Positions 42,793 to 57,525 of a stretch of 64,000 bases of DNA are shown piece by piece. A program made the translations under genes and the position numbers. This DNA comes from Streptantibioticus parmotrematis (GTDB lineage: Bacteria; Actinomycetota; Actinomycetes; Streptomycetales; Streptomycetaceae), in NCBI RefSeq assembly GCF_019890615.1, contig NZ_JAINVZ010000014.1, positions 124,001 through 188,000 of the forward strand. The letters run 5' to 3'. Position 1 is the first letter of the stretch; each line of letters begins with the position of its first letter. The notes below the pieces were generated by a model. The model worked only from the letters and a program-made list of their open reading frames with translations, did no database searches and was not told the origin of the DNA.

Positions 42793-42816
42793 GACTACCG
42801 GACTACCGGACTACCG
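42793..42816. repeat. Three perfect 8-bp tandem repeats upstream of the araC-type gene
   Basis: GACTACCG three times in a row, 14 bp before the regulator start, followed by more degenerate copies to about 42930 (GGACTACCGGACGACTACCG). Confidence 0.85.
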
Positions 42817-43017
42817 GACAGCTGGCCTGTCGGAATACCAGACGGCCGGCCCGTCGGACTACCGGACGACTACCGGGCCACCCGACCGCTGGGCCACTGG
42901 GCCGCCGGACCACCCGACCGCTTGACCCGATGATCGCATGATCATTTCCGCGCGGGTTGTCCACAGGCCGGGCGGTGGCGCGGGCCGATGTCAGTGGTCC
43001 GAGGCACGATGGGTGGC

Positions 43018-47694
<4,677 letters not shown>

Positions 47695-47770
47695 CGAGGT
47701 GTCCATGGCGGGCCGTCGCGGGACGGAAGCTCGCCTTTGCAGAGCGCAAAAGTGGCGGGAGAATGGAGAC

Positions 47771-48574
47771 ATGCCCGAAGGCGACACCGTATGGCTGACC
47801 GCCCGCCGGTTGCGGCAGGCACTCGCCGGGCGGGAGCTGACACGCACCGATCTGCGGGTGCCGCGGCTCGCGACGACCGACCTGACCGGATGCCGGGTCG
47901 AGGATGTCGTACCCCGCGGCAAGCACCTGCTGATGCGGGTCGAGGGCGGCTGGACGCTCCACTCCCACCTGCGCATGGACGGCCAGTGGCGGGTCTACCC
48001 GGCCGGTGAGCGCTGGCACGGCAGCCCCCAGCACCAGATCCGGGCGATCCTGGCCAACGCCGACTCGGTGGCGGTGGGCTACCGGCTGCCGGTGCTGGAG
48101 CTGGTCAAGACCGCGCAGGAGGACACAGCGGTCGGGCACCTCGGACCGGATCTGCTCGGGCCCGACTGGGATCCGGCGGAGGCTGTGCGCCGCCTGCTGG
48201 AGGATCCGGGGCGGACCGTGGGCGAGGCGTTGCTCGACCAGCGGAACCTCGCCGGGATCGGCAACGTGTACAAGTCGGAGCTGTGCTTCCTGCGCGGTGT
48301 GACCCCGTGGACGCCGATGAGCGAGGTGGGCGATCCCGGCCGGATGGTGGTGCTGGCGCAGGAGTTGCTGGAGGCCAACAAGGCCCGGCACGGGCATGTC
48401 ACCACCGGTGATCTCAGGCGCGGCCGCACCCACTGGGTCTACAACCGCGCCCACCGGCCCTGCCTGCGGTGCGGTGCGCTGGTGCGCACCGCACCGCAGG
48501 GGCCGGTGGGCGAGCAGCGGGTCACCTACTGGTGTCCCTCCTGCCAGAACGGGCCGCCCCCGCCGGGCAGTTGA
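47771..48574 (+). CDS. nei: Fpg/Nei-family DNA glycosylase/AP lyase
   Basis: Removes oxidised bases and nicks abasic sites. 267 residues from MPEGDT, where Pro2 is the catalytic amine and Glu3 the acid. Helix-two-turn-helix near LLDQRNLAGIGNVYKSELCF and a C-terminal zinc finger with CLRCG and CPSC. Closest in type to mycobacterial Nei2. ATG 47771 with GGAGAC upstream; longer frame from 47597 is not supported. Cotranscribed with lhr is likely. Confidence 0.95.
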   Translation: MPEGDTVWLTARRLRQALAGRELTRTDLRVPRLATTDLTGCRVEDVVPRGKHLLMRVEGGWTLHSHLRMDGQWRVYPAGERWHGSPQHQIRAILANADSVAVGYRLPVLELVKTAQEDTAVGHLGPDLLGPDWDPAEAVRRLLEDPGRTVGEALLDQRNLAGIGNVYKSELCFLRGVTPWTPMSEVGDPGRMVVLAQELLEANKARHGHVTTGDLRRGRTHWVYNRAHRPCLRCGALVRTAPQGPVGEQRVTYWCPSCQNGPPPPGS

Positions 48575-48851
48575 CGACCGGACGGGGTCGTGGCCGAACC
48601 GCCGGGGCCAGCGGGCCACGCGGCGTGGGCAGGCGCCGTACGCGTGCGGCGTGACCACGGTGGTCGGTGGAGCGGCGCGGGCGGGGCGCCGCGTGCACCG
48701 GGAGGACGCTCAGCGTCCAGCCGCCGACGGCCAGGCCCTGTTCGACCGGACCCGCGTGCGAGGGCTGAGCGGCCACCTTCAGCACGGAGCAGACCCAGGC
48801 CAGCCCCAGCAGCGCCGCGAACGTAAGACGGAGCGAACGACGAGCATTCAT
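48522..48851 (-). CDS. Small hypothetical membrane-anchored protein, antisense overlap with nei
   Basis: 109 codons. The start ATG 48851 is well supported by GGGAGGCGG 3 bp upstream. The N-terminus is MNARRSLRLTFAALLGLAWV, a clear hydrophobic signal or anchor, followed by CSVLKVAAQ. The C-terminal 60 residues are Arg/Pro-rich and overlap the nei 3' end by 53 bp on the other strand, so that part may be unselected sequence. The organism probably makes at least the N-terminal half. Function unknown. Confidence 0.5.
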   Translation of the reverse strand: MNARRSLRLTFAALLGLAWVCSVLKVAAQPSHAGPVEQGLAVGGWTLSVLPVHAAPRPRRSTDHRGHAARVRRLPTPRGPLAPAVRPRPRPVVNCPAGAARSGRRDTSR

Positions 48852-49128
48852 GACCGCCTCCCACATCCCCGAGGGTGTGGTGGAGACCCATGGAGGGTTT
48901 CCGTAAGACGATGGATTCCCCGTACGAGTGATCGACACTCCCTTTGGCCCGCGGCCATCAAGGGTTTCACCCGATAGGAGCAACCCACCGACGCGCGCGG
49001 CGCCGGTGGGTCGCAGAATGCCGTCCGTCAGGCCTCACGGCCGGTGCGGGCCAGCCGATTCAGGTCCTGGCCCGATCGAGCCAGGGCCCGGACTCGATTC
49101 CAGGTCCGAGTGGCTCAAGGTCCAGGTC

Positions 49129-49605
49129 TCAGACCGTCGAGTTCTCCGCCTGGAACATCCAGTGGTGCTTCTCCAGGTCCGCGGTGAGGCCGATCAGGAT
49201 GTCCTGGCTCACCAGGTCGGGGCCGTCGGTGGCCTGGATGCGGTCGCGCATCTTGGCGATCACGGCCGACAGAACCTTGATCATGTAGTCGACGACGTCC
49301 TTGTCGTTGATCCAGCCGTCCCGCACGGTCTCCAGCGCACTGGACTTCGCCACGGTCTCCGCCCGGCCGTCCGGCGACACGCCGATCGCGGAAGCCCGCT
49401 CGGCCACGGTGTCCGCGTAGGTCCTGGCCGTGGTGACGACCTCGTCCAGCTGGAGGTGCACGGAGCGGAAGCGCGGACCGACGATGTTCCAGTGCACCTG
49501 CTTGGCGACGAGGGACAGGTCCACCAGATCGACCAGCGCACCCTGGAGAGCGTCACCCGTGATCTTCCGGGCCTCGTCGGAGAGCGTGCTCGTCACGACA
49601 GTCAT
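49129..49605 (-). CDS. Dps-family DNA-protecting ferritin-like protein
   Basis: 158 residues, the short Dps type. Ferroxidase-centre residues lie at the dimer interface: KQVHWNIVG (His) and SVHLQLDEVV (Asp/Glu). Bundle helices run to the C-terminal EKHHWMFQAENS. Dodecamer that stores iron and shields nucleoid DNA under oxidative or osmotic stress. Streptomycetes carry several paralogues; from memory one (dpsC) maps in this neighbourhood. Monocistronic; GGAGG lies before the ATG. Confidence 0.93.
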   Translation of the reverse strand: MTVVTSTLSDEARKITGDALQGALVDLVDLSLVAKQVHWNIVGPRFRSVHLQLDEVVTTARTYADTVAERASAIGVSPDGRAETVAKSSALETVRDGWINDKDVVDYMIKVLSAVIAKMRDRIQATDGPDLVSQDILIGLTADLEKHHWMFQAENSTV

Positions 49606-49711
49606 ACCCCAACCTCCTGAGCGTGAAGTCCCCTTTGTCCACCGTACGTCTTCCCGCTCACGGCCGTTGAAACATCATCCGCGGGGCTCGTGACGCGGTC
49701 GGGAGACACGG

Positions 49712-49758
49712 AAGCCGGGGCGCGACCGGACGGGTTCCGTCCGGTCGCGCCCCGGCTT
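49712..49758 (-). terminator. Strong hairpin terminator after clgR
   Basis: 22-bp inverted repeat (49712-49733 with 49737-49758) with a 3-nt loop, 56 bp after the clgR stop. It separates clgR from dps on the same strand. Confidence 0.82.
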
Positions 49759-49813
49759 TCCGAAACGTTGCGAGCCGTCGGCGCGTACGCGCCGGGGATG
49801 GCGGAGGCGGCGG

Positions 49814-50182
49814 TCAGGCCGCGACCACGTCCACGGCCTTCGCCTGTGGCGCCTTGATCGTCACACGCTTGCCGGGTACCGGCACGTGCTTGATCGTTTC
49901 CAGCCGCACTGGCGCGGGAACCGACTCCGAGGCCGCCGACTGCGCCAGCTCGGCGAGCGACAGTTCGTCGCTGACCTCGCGCATGACCTCGGACATCCGC
50001 ACGTCCAGGGCGTCGCAGATCGCGGAGAGCAGTTCGGAGGAGGCTTCCTTCTGGCCGCGCTCCACCTCTGAGAGGTAGCCGAGCGAGACCCGGGCGGATG
50101 CCGAGACCTCGCGCAGAGTGCGGCCCTGACGTTGGCGCTGCCGACGTAGTACGTCACCCAGCAGGCGACGGAGCAGAATCAT
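49814..50182 (-). CDS. clgR: XRE-type regulator ClgR of protease genes
   Basis: Activator of clp and lon protease genes in streptomycetes and corynebacteria. 122 residues. N-terminal HTH (LRRQRQRQGRTLREVSASAR, VSLGYLSEVERGQKEASSEL) and a linker ending KAVDVVAA. The terminal Ala-Ala resembles the degradation signal by which ClpP controls ClgR. Located just downstream of cinA, as in other actinobacteria. Gap of 109 bp from cinA to clgR allows its own promoter. Confidence 0.88.
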   Translation of the reverse strand: MILLRRLLGDVLRRQRQRQGRTLREVSASARVSLGYLSEVERGQKEASSELLSAICDALDVRMSEVMREVSDELSLAELAQSAASESVPAPVRLETIKHVPVPGKRVTIKAPQAKAVDVVAA

Positions 50183-50291
50183 CGGTGCCTCCCTCCTCGG
50201 ACCGCGGAACCAAGAGCTTCTCGCCCCACCGTACCGCCTCGGGCATCGGCCGTGCGGGGAGCGATGACGTGTTCACTAAGGGCTGCAAACA

Positions 50292-50996
50292 TCACAACCG
50301 CCCGTGCTGTTCCGTATCCTGCCCCGCGATGTTCGCCGTGATGTCGCCCGACGGTGCTTCCTCGGCCTCCGTCAGCGCGACGACCAGCATCTCCAGCACC
50401 GCCGAGACGGTCTCCGCGCGGATGGCGGCGCGATCGCCCTCCAGGTTCAGCGCGGCGGCCGACGCGCCGTGCGGCCCGGCGACGGCCACGTAGACCGTGC
50501 CGACCGGCCTGCCGTCCTGCGGATCGGGACCGGCGACCCCGGTCGTGGCCAGGCCCCAGCGGGCACCCAGCAGGTCCCGCACACCCTGCGCCATCTCGCG
50601 CGCCACCGCCGGGTCGACCGCCCCGCGGACCGCCAGGAGTCCGCCGCCGACGCCGAGGACGTCACGTTTGACGTCGGTCGCGTACGCGGTCACCGAGCCG
50701 AGGAAGGTACGGGACGCGCCGGGGACCCCGGTGAGCACGGCGGCGACCAGGCCACCGGTGAGCGATTCGGCCACGGCCAGCGTCGCGCCCTGCCGCTCCA
50801 GCAGCGCCAGTGCCTCGGCCGCGACGGACGGCGGCGCGACAGCGGCCAGGGAGGCGCCGTTCTCCACGGCGTCCGCCGCCGCGGTCGTCGGGCCCGCGTC
50901 CCGCGTGCCGGCCGGACCCGCGCCCCCCGGACCGCCCGGACCGCCGCCGCCCGGTGTCGTGTCCCGCTGCGCGTGGTCCCCGCGTTCCTCGTTCAC
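50292..50996 (-). CDS. cinA: CinA C-terminal domain protein (nicotinamide-nucleotide amidase type)
   Basis: 234 residues: a low-complexity N-terminus of about 60 residues, then the CinA amidohydrolase domain (TLAVAESLTGGLVAAVLTGV, YATDVKRDVLGV, GLATTGVAGPDPQDGRPVGT). The N-terminal molybdopterin-like domain of full CinA is absent, as in most actinobacteria. Enzymes of this type deamidate NMN to NaMN. The start overlaps the pgsA stop by 4 bp (GTGA), so translation is coupled. Confidence 0.9.
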   Translation of the reverse strand: MNEERGDHAQRDTTPGGGGPGGPGGAGPAGTRDAGPTTAAADAVENGASLAAVAPPSVAAEALALLERQGATLAVAESLTGGLVAAVLTGVPGASRTFLGSVTAYATDVKRDVLGVGGGLLAVRGAVDPAVAREMAQGVRDLLGARWGLATTGVAGPDPQDGRPVGTVYVAVAGPHGASAAALNLEGDRAAIRAETVSAVLEMLVVALTEAEEAPSGDITANIAGQDTEQHGRL

Positions 50997-51697
50997 GACC
51001 CGTCGCCCTCTTCCTCCGCCTTCGCGGCCGCGCGGCTCGCCGCCTGCCGGGCCAGACCCGCGCGGCGCAGGACGATCGCCTGCCGTACGTAGTCAAGCCC
51101 GGTCAGCACGGTGAGCGCCACCGCGGCCGCCATCAGCCAGGCGCGCAGCGAGGCCAGCGGTCCGGTGAGCACGAGGACGTACATGCCCACGGCGACGCCC
51201 TGCGTCAGGGTCTTGAGCTTGCCGCCCCGGCTGGCCGGAATCACTCCGTGGCGGATCACCCAGAAGCGCATCAGGGTGATGCCGATCTCGCGGAAGAGGA
51301 TGACCGCGGTGACCGCCCAGGGCAGGTCGCCCAGCGCGGACAGGCCGATGAGCGCGGCGCCCATGATGGCCTTGTCGGCGATCGGGTCGGCGATCTTGCC
51401 GAAGTCGGTGACCAGGTCGTAGCGCCGGGCGAGCTCGCCGTCGAACAGGTCGGTGATCATCGCGACGGCGAAGGCCGCCCAGGCGAAGGAGCGCCAGGCC
51501 GGGTCGCGCCCGTCGTCGTGGATCAGCAGCAGCACGAAGCCGGGGACGAGCAGCAGCCGGACCATGGTCAGGACGTTCGCCACGTTCCACAGTCGCACCG
51601 GCCGGGTCACCCGGTCGCCCAGGTGGTCGGGGGCCGGGGCGGGGGTGGAGGCGGACGGCCGGTGACCGCCCGCCGCCGACGCGGGGACACCGGTCAT
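50993..51697 (-). CDS. pgsA: CDP-diacylglycerol--glycerol-3-phosphate 3-phosphatidyltransferase
   Basis: Makes phosphatidylglycerol phosphate, the precursor of PG and cardiolipin. 234 residues. CDP-alcohol phosphotransferase motif [10 protein letters not shown] followed by [11 protein letters not shown] (D-x2-D-G-x2-A-R-x8-G-x3-D-x3-D, about 86-108) and four to six hydrophobic helices. Start 51697 overlaps the rimO stop (ATGA). The open frame to 52573 covers rimO in another frame and is rejected. Confidence 0.95.
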   Translation of the reverse strand: MTGVPASAAGGHRPSASTPAPAPDHLGDRVTRPVRLWNVANVLTMVRLLLVPGFVLLLIHDDGRDPAWRSFAWAAFAVAMITDLFDGELARRYDLVTDFGKIADPIADKAIMGAALIGLSALGDLPWAVTAVILFREIGITLMRFWVIRHGVIPASRGGKLKTLTQGVAVGMYVLVLTGPLASLRAWLMAAAVALTVLTGLDYVRQAIVLRRAGLARQAASRAAAKAEEEGDGS

Positions 51698-53229
51698 CCG
51701 CGCACCGCCTCCGTACAGCCGCCCAGCGGTTCGGCGACGAGGTCCACCCCGTCGGTGTCCACCACCTTGGCGGCCACGACCATGCCGGGCCGCAGCCCTT
51801 CGCCCGAGGTCAGCACGGTCTGGCCGTCGGTCTCCGGGGCCTGGTGGGCGGCCCGGCCCACGGCCTCGCCGTCCTCCCCGTCGACCGTCTCGACCAGGAC
51901 GTCCACGGTCTCCCCGAGGCGTTCCTCGGCGCGCTGCGCGGTCAGCTCCTCGGCCAGCCGGGAGACCCGGGCGAGCCGGGCGGCCACCTCGTCCTCGTCC
52001 AGCTTGCCGTCGTAGCCGGCGGCCTCGGTGCCCTCCTCGTCGGAGTAGCCGAAGACGCCGATGGCGTCGAGGCGGGCGGCGCCGAGGAAGCGTTCCAGCT
52101 CGGCCACGTCGTCCTCGGTCTCGCCGGGGAAGCCGACGATGAAGTTGGACCGCACGCCCGCCTGCGGGGCCTTGCCGCGGATCGTCTCCAGCAGCTCCAG
52201 GAAGCGTTCGGTGTCGCCGAAGCGGCGCATCGCCCGCAGCACGCCGGGCGCGGAGTGCTGGAAGGACAGGTCGAAGTACGGGGCCACCTTGGGGGTCGAG
52301 GTCAGCACGTCGATCAGCCCGGGCCGCATCTCGGCGGGCTGGAGGTAGCTGACCCGGATGCGCTCGATGCCGTCGACCGCGGCCAGCTCCGGCAGCAGCG
52401 TCTCCAGCAGGCGGATGTCCCCGAGGTCCTTGCCGTACGAGGTGTTGTTCTCGCTGACGAGCATGACCTCGGTGACGCCCTGCCCGGCCAGCCAGCGGGT
52501 CTCGCCCAGCACGTCGGACGGCCGGCGGGAGATGAACGAGCCGCGGAACGAGGGGATCGCGCAGAACGCGCACCGCCGGTCGCAGCCGGAGGCGAGCTTC
52601 ACCGAGGCGACCGGACCGCCCCCGAGCCTGCGCCGCAGCGGCGCGCGGGGGCCCGAGGCGGGCGCGACACCCTCGGGCAGATCGGGCACGCTCACCGGAG
52701 CCTCGGCCTCCGCCCCGGTCACGGAAGCGGTGCCTGTCACGGAAGCGGCGCCGTCCTGCGCGTGCCCCGGGAGCGCCACCGCGCCGCCCTGGCCCTGCCG
52801 CTCCGCCGGGCTGATCGGCAGCAGCTTGCGGCGGTCGCGCGGGGTGTGGGAGGCGTGGACGCCGCCGGACAGGATGGTGCGCAGGCGGTCGGAGATGTCC
52901 GCGTAGTCGTCGAAGCCCAGCACGCCGTCCGCCTCGGGCAGCTCCTGGGCCAGCTCCTTGCCGTACCGCTCGGCCATGCAGCCGACGGCGACGACCGCCT
53001 GGGTGCGGGCCTGGCCCTTGAGGTCGTTGGCCTCCAGCAGGGCGTCGACGGAGTCCTTCTTGGCGGCGTCCACGAAGCCGCAGGTGTTGACGACGGCGAC
53101 GTCGGCGTCCGCGGCGTCCTCGACGAGCTGCCAGCCGTCCGCCGCCAGACGACCGGCAAGCTCCTCCGAGTCCACCTCATTGCGCGCGCAGCCGAGTGTG
53201 ACCAGAGCGACGGTACGGGGTTCGGGCAT
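51694..53229 (-). CDS. rimO: Ribosomal protein S12 methylthiotransferase RimO
   Basis: Radical-SAM enzyme that methylthiolates Asp of ribosomal protein S12. 511 residues: UPF0004 domain ([37 protein letters not shown]), a variable insertion of about 60 residues rich in Gly/Ala/Ser/Val, then [15 protein letters not shown] (CxxxCxxC) at about 218 and a C-terminal TRAM domain. Distinguished from MiaB (window 23.6 kb) by [20 protein letters not shown] and the S12-type end. First in the pgsA-cinA operon; rodZ-like gene lies upstream with a 89-bp gap. Confidence 0.94.
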   Translation of the reverse strand: MPEPRTVALVTLGCARNEVDSEELAGRLAADGWQLVEDAADADVAVVNTCGFVDAAKKDSVDALLEANDLKGQARTQAVVAVGCMAERYGKELAQELPEADGVLGFDDYADISDRLRTILSGGVHASHTPRDRRKLLPISPAERQGQGGAVALPGHAQDGAASVTGTASVTGAEAEAPVSVPDLPEGVAPASGPRAPLRRRLGGGPVASVKLASGCDRRCAFCAIPSFRGSFISRRPSDVLGETRWLAGQGVTEVMLVSENNTSYGKDLGDIRLLETLLPELAAVDGIERIRVSYLQPAEMRPGLIDVLTSTPKVAPYFDLSFQHSAPGVLRAMRRFGDTERFLELLETIRGKAPQAGVRSNFIVGFPGETEDDVAELERFLGAARLDAIGVFGYSDEEGTEAAGYDGKLDEDEVAARLARVSRLAEELTAQRAEERLGETVDVLVETVDGEDGEAVGRAAHQAPETDGQTVLTSGEGLRPGMVVAAKVVDTDGVDLVAEPLGGCTEAVRG

Positions 53230-53318
53230 GGGCTCAGCCTACTTTGTCCGCGCCCGCGCGTTTCCCGCCAGGGCCCGTCGCGCCGTGCGCCTCGGGCTCG
53301 CGCCCGGCTCCCCGGCCG

Positions 53319-54152
53319 TCAGCCCGCCTGCGGGTTGCCGGGCGTGAAGTCGGTGCGCACCAGCTGGCCGTCGGAGCCGGCCGGGCCCAGGTCCTTGCCG
53401 TTGACGAACATGTCGACCGCGCCCGCGTTGCCGATCACCAGGTAGACGCGCTTGTCGTCGGTGAACGTCTTGGACTGCCCGGAGCCGAGCATGCCCTCGA
53501 ACAGCGACTTGCCGTCGTCGTTGGTGGCCGCCACCCAGCTCTTGCCCTTGTCGGCGGTGAGCTTGACGACGACCTTGTTGCCGGGCGCCGCCGCGATCGG
53601 GCTGTTGCTGGAGGCGGTGCTGGGCGGGGTGGACGGCTTGGCCGGGTGCGAGGCGGCCGGGGTCGGGGCGGTGCTCTGCGAGGCCTGCGCGCCGATCGTC
53701 TGACCGCCTCCGCCGCGTGCGCCGTCGAACATCGTGAAGCCGACGAAACCGACCACCACGACGATCGCCGCGACCATGGCGGCGGTCCAGTTGGGGCGGC
53801 GCGGCTCGGCGCTGATCTTGCGCTTGTCGTAGACCGGGGCGACCGGCGTCGGCGCGGGGCGCCCGCCGTGCTCGGCGTCGTACTGCTCGATCAGCGGCGC
53901 CGGGTCGAGCCCGACGGCCTTGGCCAGCGAGCGGATGTGGCCGCGGGCGTAGACGTCGCCGCCGCAGCGCGAGAAGTCGTCGCTCTCGATCGCGTGCACG
54001 ATGGGCGCCCGCACCCGGGTGGCCGCGCTGATCTCCTCGACGGTCAGACCGGCGTCCAGTCTGCCCTGGGCCAGCGCGCGGCCCACGGACGGTACGGAGG
54101 GGGGCGCGTCGGAGGTCGAAGGTGCGTCGGGCGGTGAGTTGCCGATGGACAC
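53319..54152 (-). CDS. RodZ-like helix-turn-helix membrane protein
   Basis: Cell-shape/cytoskeleton-linked protein. About 277 residues from the GTG at 54152, preceded by AAAGGCG; a GTG at 54179 is an alternative. Cytoplasmic HTH (GRALAQGRLDAGLTVEEISA, RGHIRSLAKAVGLDP), a transmembrane helix (MVAAIVVVVGFVGFTMF, about 125-141), a Ser/Pro/Thr-rich linker and an extracytoplasmic DUF4115 domain (KVVVKLTADKGKSWVAATND). In rods RodZ links MreB to the wall machinery. Same strand as rimO. Confidence 0.85.
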   Translation of the reverse strand: MSIGNSPPDAPSTSDAPPSVPSVGRALAQGRLDAGLTVEEISAATRVRAPIVHAIESDDFSRCGGDVYARGHIRSLAKAVGLDPAPLIEQYDAEHGGRPAPTPVAPVYDKRKISAEPRRPNWTAAMVAAIVVVVGFVGFTMFDGARGGGGQTIGAQASQSTAPTPAASHPAKPSTPPSTASSNSPIAAAPGNKVVVKLTADKGKSWVAATNDDGKSLFEGMLGSGQSKTFTDDKRVYLVIGNAGAVDMFVNGKDLGPAGSDGQLVRTDFTPGNPQAG

Positions 54153-54493
54153 GGGGACGCCTTTCAAACGTGTAGCCACCTGCTGGAAATTCAGTCTAGG
54201 GGCGGTCGGCGAAAGCGGGGCAAGCGGGCAGTGGAGGTTTGTCCGCCATCAGGGGCCGCCTCCTCGGTGCGACGTCGGGGCCGTCCGTTGCGGACCGCGC
54301 GCCGGGCCGAACGGCGGTCCTCCATGGGCCTTCCCCGCCCCGTCGGCGTCTATGGCTCCATAGGGGGTCCATATGCGGTTTCCCTGTCTCCATTTGACGC
54401 GCCGCCAGCGGAAAGGGTTGCCCCGCTCTCCGTACCCCCGCACTACGGATGAGCATCGGGCCGGACACGAACGGGCTACGGCGAGCCGCCCGG
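54153..54493. other. Gene-free region between ftsK and the rodZ-like gene
   Basis: 341 bp without a credible gene. Holds the palindrome CTATGG-CT-CCATAG (54350-54363), with CATATG nearby on the minus strand as a possible -10. Open frames here lack support. Confidence 0.5.
54350..54363. promoter_or_regulatory. Palindrome in the rodZ-like gene promoter region
   Basis: Perfect 6+2+6 inverted repeat CTATGGCTCCATAG, about 200 bp upstream of the rodZ-like start. Candidate regulator site. Confidence 0.4.
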
Positions 54494-57313
54494 CTAGCCC
54501 TGGACGTCGCCCCGGATGACCGCCAGCACGCCGTCCAGCTCGTCGGGCTTGACCAGGACGTCCCGGGCCTTGGACCCCTCACTCGGTCCCACGATGTCGC
54601 GTGACTCCATCAGGTCCATGAGCCTGCCCGCCTTGGCGAATCCCACGCGCAGTTTGCGCTGGAGCATCGAGGTCGAGCCGAACTGCGTGGAGACGACCAG
54701 CTCCGCCGCCTGCAACAACAGGTCGAGGTCGTCGCCGATCTCCTCGTCGATCTCCTTCTTGGGGCCGCCGCCCACGGTCACGTCGTCCCGGTACGAGGGC
54801 GTGAGCTGCGCCTTGCAGTGCTCGACGACAGAGGCGACCTCGTCCTCGGTGACGAACGCGCCCTGGAGCCGGACCGGCTTGTTCGCGCCCATCGGCAGGA
54901 ACAGCCCGTCACCCTTGCCGATGAGCTTCTCGGCGCCGGGCTGGTCCAGGATGACCCGGCTGTCGGCGAGCGAGGAGGTGGCGAACGCCAGCCGGGACGG
55001 CACGTTGGCCTTGATCAGGCCGGTGACCACGTCGACGCTGGGCCGCTGGGTGGCGAGCACCAGGTGGATGCCGGCCGCCCGCGCGAGCTGCGTGATGCGC
55101 ACGATGGCGTCCTCGACGTCGCGCGGCGCGACCATCATCAGGTCGGCCAGCTCGTCCACGATCACCAGCAGGTACGGGTACGGGGCCAGTTCGCGTTCGC
55201 TGCCGGCGGGCGGCTTGGCCTTGCCGGAACGCACCGCCGCGTTGAAGTCGTCGATGTGCCGGTAGCCGTAGGCGGCCAGGTCGTCGTAGCGCAGGTCCAT
55301 CTCGCGCACGACCCACTGCAACGCCTCGGCGGCCTTCTTGGGGTTGGTGATGATCGGCGTGATCAGGTGCGGGATGCCCTCGTACGCGGTCAGTTCGACG
55401 CGCTTGGGGTCGACCAGCACCATGCGCACCTCGTCCGGCGTGGCCCGCGCCATGATCGAGGTGATCAGGCAGTTGATGCAGGACGACTTGCCGGAGCCGG
55501 TGGCACCGGCGACGAGCACGTGCGGCATCTTGGCGAGGTTGGCCATCACGTAGCCGCCCTCGACGTCCTTGCCGAGGCCGACCGTCATCGGGTGGTCCTC
55601 GCCCGCCGCGTCCGCCGAGCGCAGCACGTCGCCGAGCTTGACCATCTCCCGGTCGGAGTTGGGGATCTCGATGCCCACGGCCGACTTGCCCGGAATCGGG
55701 CTTATGATCCGCACGTCCGGACTGGCGACGGAGTACGCGATGTTCTTGGCCAGCGCGGTGATCCGCTCGACCTTGACCGCGGGGCCGAGCTCCACCTCGT
55801 AGCGGGTGACGGTGGGGCCGCGGCTGAAGCCGGTGACGGAGGCGTCCACCTTGAACTCGGTGAAGACGGTGCTGAGCGCCGCGACCACGGCGTCGTTGGC
55901 GGCGCTGCGGGTGCGCCCGGGGCCGCCGCGCTCCAGCAGGTCGAGCGAGGGCAGCGCGTAGGTGATGTCGCCGGACAGCTGGAGTTGTTCGGCGCGCGGC
56001 GGCAGCGCGTCGGCCGCGGGCGGCGAGGGCTGCTTGGTCAGGTCGGGTACGGTGCCGGGCCGCTCGTCGGGCGTGCCCGGTCGCTCGTCGCGGGCCGCGG
56101 GCACCGAGCCGGAGGCGGCGGCCCGCTCCTCGTCGGCGGCGGGCGACGCGGCGTCCTTGGTCCTGATGCGGCTGGTGAGGTCCGCGACGACCGGCGAGGG
56201 GTGGACGCCGTGCAGCACCGCGCCGTCCAGCGCGGCGGCCGCCGCCGCGGCCACGTCGACCGCGTCCGGGTCGCGCTTGGTGAAGTCCGGTACGACCGGG
56301 CCGCCTGCTGACGCGTCGGGGTCCTGGCCCTTGCGGCCCTTGCGGCGCTTGCCGAGTTCCGCGACCTCTATGGCCTCGGGGTCGTCGGCCGGGGGTGCGT
56401 TGCGGCGGCCCTTGCGGGCGGAGGCGGCGCGCGGCGCCACCGGCGCGTCCGCGTCCTGTTCCGCCTCGGCCTCCTCGTCGTCGTACGGGACCGGTCCGCC
56501 TGCGGACTCCTCGGCGAGCGGCGGCTCGTACAGCCCGAGCCGGGTGCCGGCCTCACGAAGCCTGCGCGGGATGGCGTTGACCGGCGTGGCGGTGACCACC
56601 AGCAGCCCGAAGACGGCGACCAGCACCAGCAGCGGCACCGCCAGCGCCGAACCCACGGTGAACAGCAGCGGTTTGGAGGCCGCCCAGCCGATCAGTCCGC
56701 CCGCCGCGCGCATCGCCTCCTCGCCCTGGCCCCGGCCGGGCGCTCCGCAGCCGATGTGGACCAGCCCGAGGACGCCGACGAGCAGCGCGGACAGGCCGAT
56801 GACGACGCGGCCGTTGGCCTCCGGCTGCTCGGGGTGGCGCATCAGCCGGATCGCCACGACGACCAGCAGTATCGGCACCATCAGGTCGAGGCGGCCGAAC
56901 GCGCCGGTCACGATCATCTGGACGAGGTCGCCGACCGGGCCGCTGAGGTTGGACCAGGTGCCGGCGGCGGTGACCAGCGCCAGGCCGAGCAGGAACAGCG
57001 CGAGGCCGTCCTTGCGGTGCGCCGGGTCCAGGCCGCGGGCGCCGCGCCCGACGCCGCGGAAGACCGCGCCGACGCTGTGCGCGAAGCCCAGCCAGACGGC
57101 GCGGGTCAGGCGGTAGACGCCGTTGGTCGGACTCGGCGCGGGCCTGGGCGCCACCTTGGGGGCGGCCCTCTTCGCGGGCGCCCTCCGCGCGGCGGGCGCC
57201 GCCTTCTTCGCCGGGCGGGCTGCCGCCTTCTTCGCGGTGCCGCTCGTGCGCCCGGCGCGCTTCACTGGCGCCGCAGCGCTGTTCGAGCCCTTGCCGGACG
57301 TACGTGAAGCCAT
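54494..57313 (-). CDS. ftsK: FtsK/SpoIIIE DNA translocase
   Basis: Moves chromosomes through closing sporulation septa and aids dimer resolution. 939 residues. N-terminus is Lys/Ala-rich ([19 protein letters not shown]). Four membrane helices follow (for example [47 protein letters not shown]). The linker is about 190 residues. The motor has Walker [10 protein letters not shown] at about 600 and Walker [14 protein letters not shown] near 718. The C-terminal gamma winged helix contains [20 protein letters not shown] for KOPS-type sequence reading. ATG 57313 (MASRTSGK) favoured; the frame to 57583 is unsupported. Confidence 0.96.
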   Translation of the reverse strand: MASRTSGKGSNSAAAPVKRAGRTSGTAKKAAARPAKKAAPAARRAPAKRAAPKVAPRPAPSPTNGVYRLTRAVWLGFAHSVGAVFRGVGRGARGLDPAHRKDGLALFLLGLALVTAAGTWSNLSGPVGDLVQMIVTGAFGRLDLMVPILLVVVAIRLMRHPEQPEANGRVVIGLSALLVGVLGLVHIGCGAPGRGQGEEAMRAAGGLIGWAASKPLLFTVGSALAVPLLVLVAVFGLLVVTATPVNAIPRRLREAGTRLGLYEPPLAEESAGGPVPYDDEEAEAEQDADAPVAPRAASARKGRRNAPPADDPEAIEVAELGKRRKGRKGQDPDASAGGPVVPDFTKRDPDAVDVAAAAAAALDGAVLHGVHPSPVVADLTSRIRTKDAASPAADEERAAASGSVPAARDERPGTPDERPGTVPDLTKQPSPPAADALPPRAEQLQLSGDITYALPSLDLLERGGPGRTRSAANDAVVAALSTVFTEFKVDASVTGFSRGPTVTRYEVELGPAVKVERITALAKNIAYSVASPDVRIISPIPGKSAVGIEIPNSDREMVKLGDVLRSADAAGEDHPMTVGLGKDVEGGYVMANLAKMPHVLVAGATGSGKSSCINCLITSIMARATPDEVRMVLVDPKRVELTAYEGIPHLITPIITNPKKAAEALQWVVREMDLRYDDLAAYGYRHIDDFNAAVRSGKAKPPAGSERELAPYPYLLVIVDELADLMMVAPRDVEDAIVRITQLARAAGIHLVLATQRPSVDVVTGLIKANVPSRLAFATSSLADSRVILDQPGAEKLIGKGDGLFLPMGANKPVRLQGAFVTEDEVASVVEHCKAQLTPSYRDDVTVGGGPKKEIDEEIGDDLDLLLQAAELVVSTQFGSTSMLQRKLRVGFAKAGRLMDLMESRDIVGPSEGSKARDVLVKPDELDGVLAVIRGDVQG

Positions 57314-57525
57314 GACGCCGAGGTTACCGCCGCTTGCCCGGGGCGGCCTACGAGGCGCACCCTTCGCCCGTTCGTGTCGCCTTGCGGGCGTGTCGAGGTG
57401 ACACGCCGTCACCCGTGCGAGGACCGCGGTTACCCCACCCTTACGGAGTACACGCCCACCCCCGGGGAGCCGTCGGCCCGCCCGAACCTCCGTCGGCGCG
57501 GCGGCCGCCGGGAACCGGCTCGGGC

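Noticed and set aside
42957-42965. Single TTGTCCACA (Streptomyces DnaA box) before lhr
   Set aside because: One isolated 9-mer; no cluster, so not evidence of an origin or of regulation.
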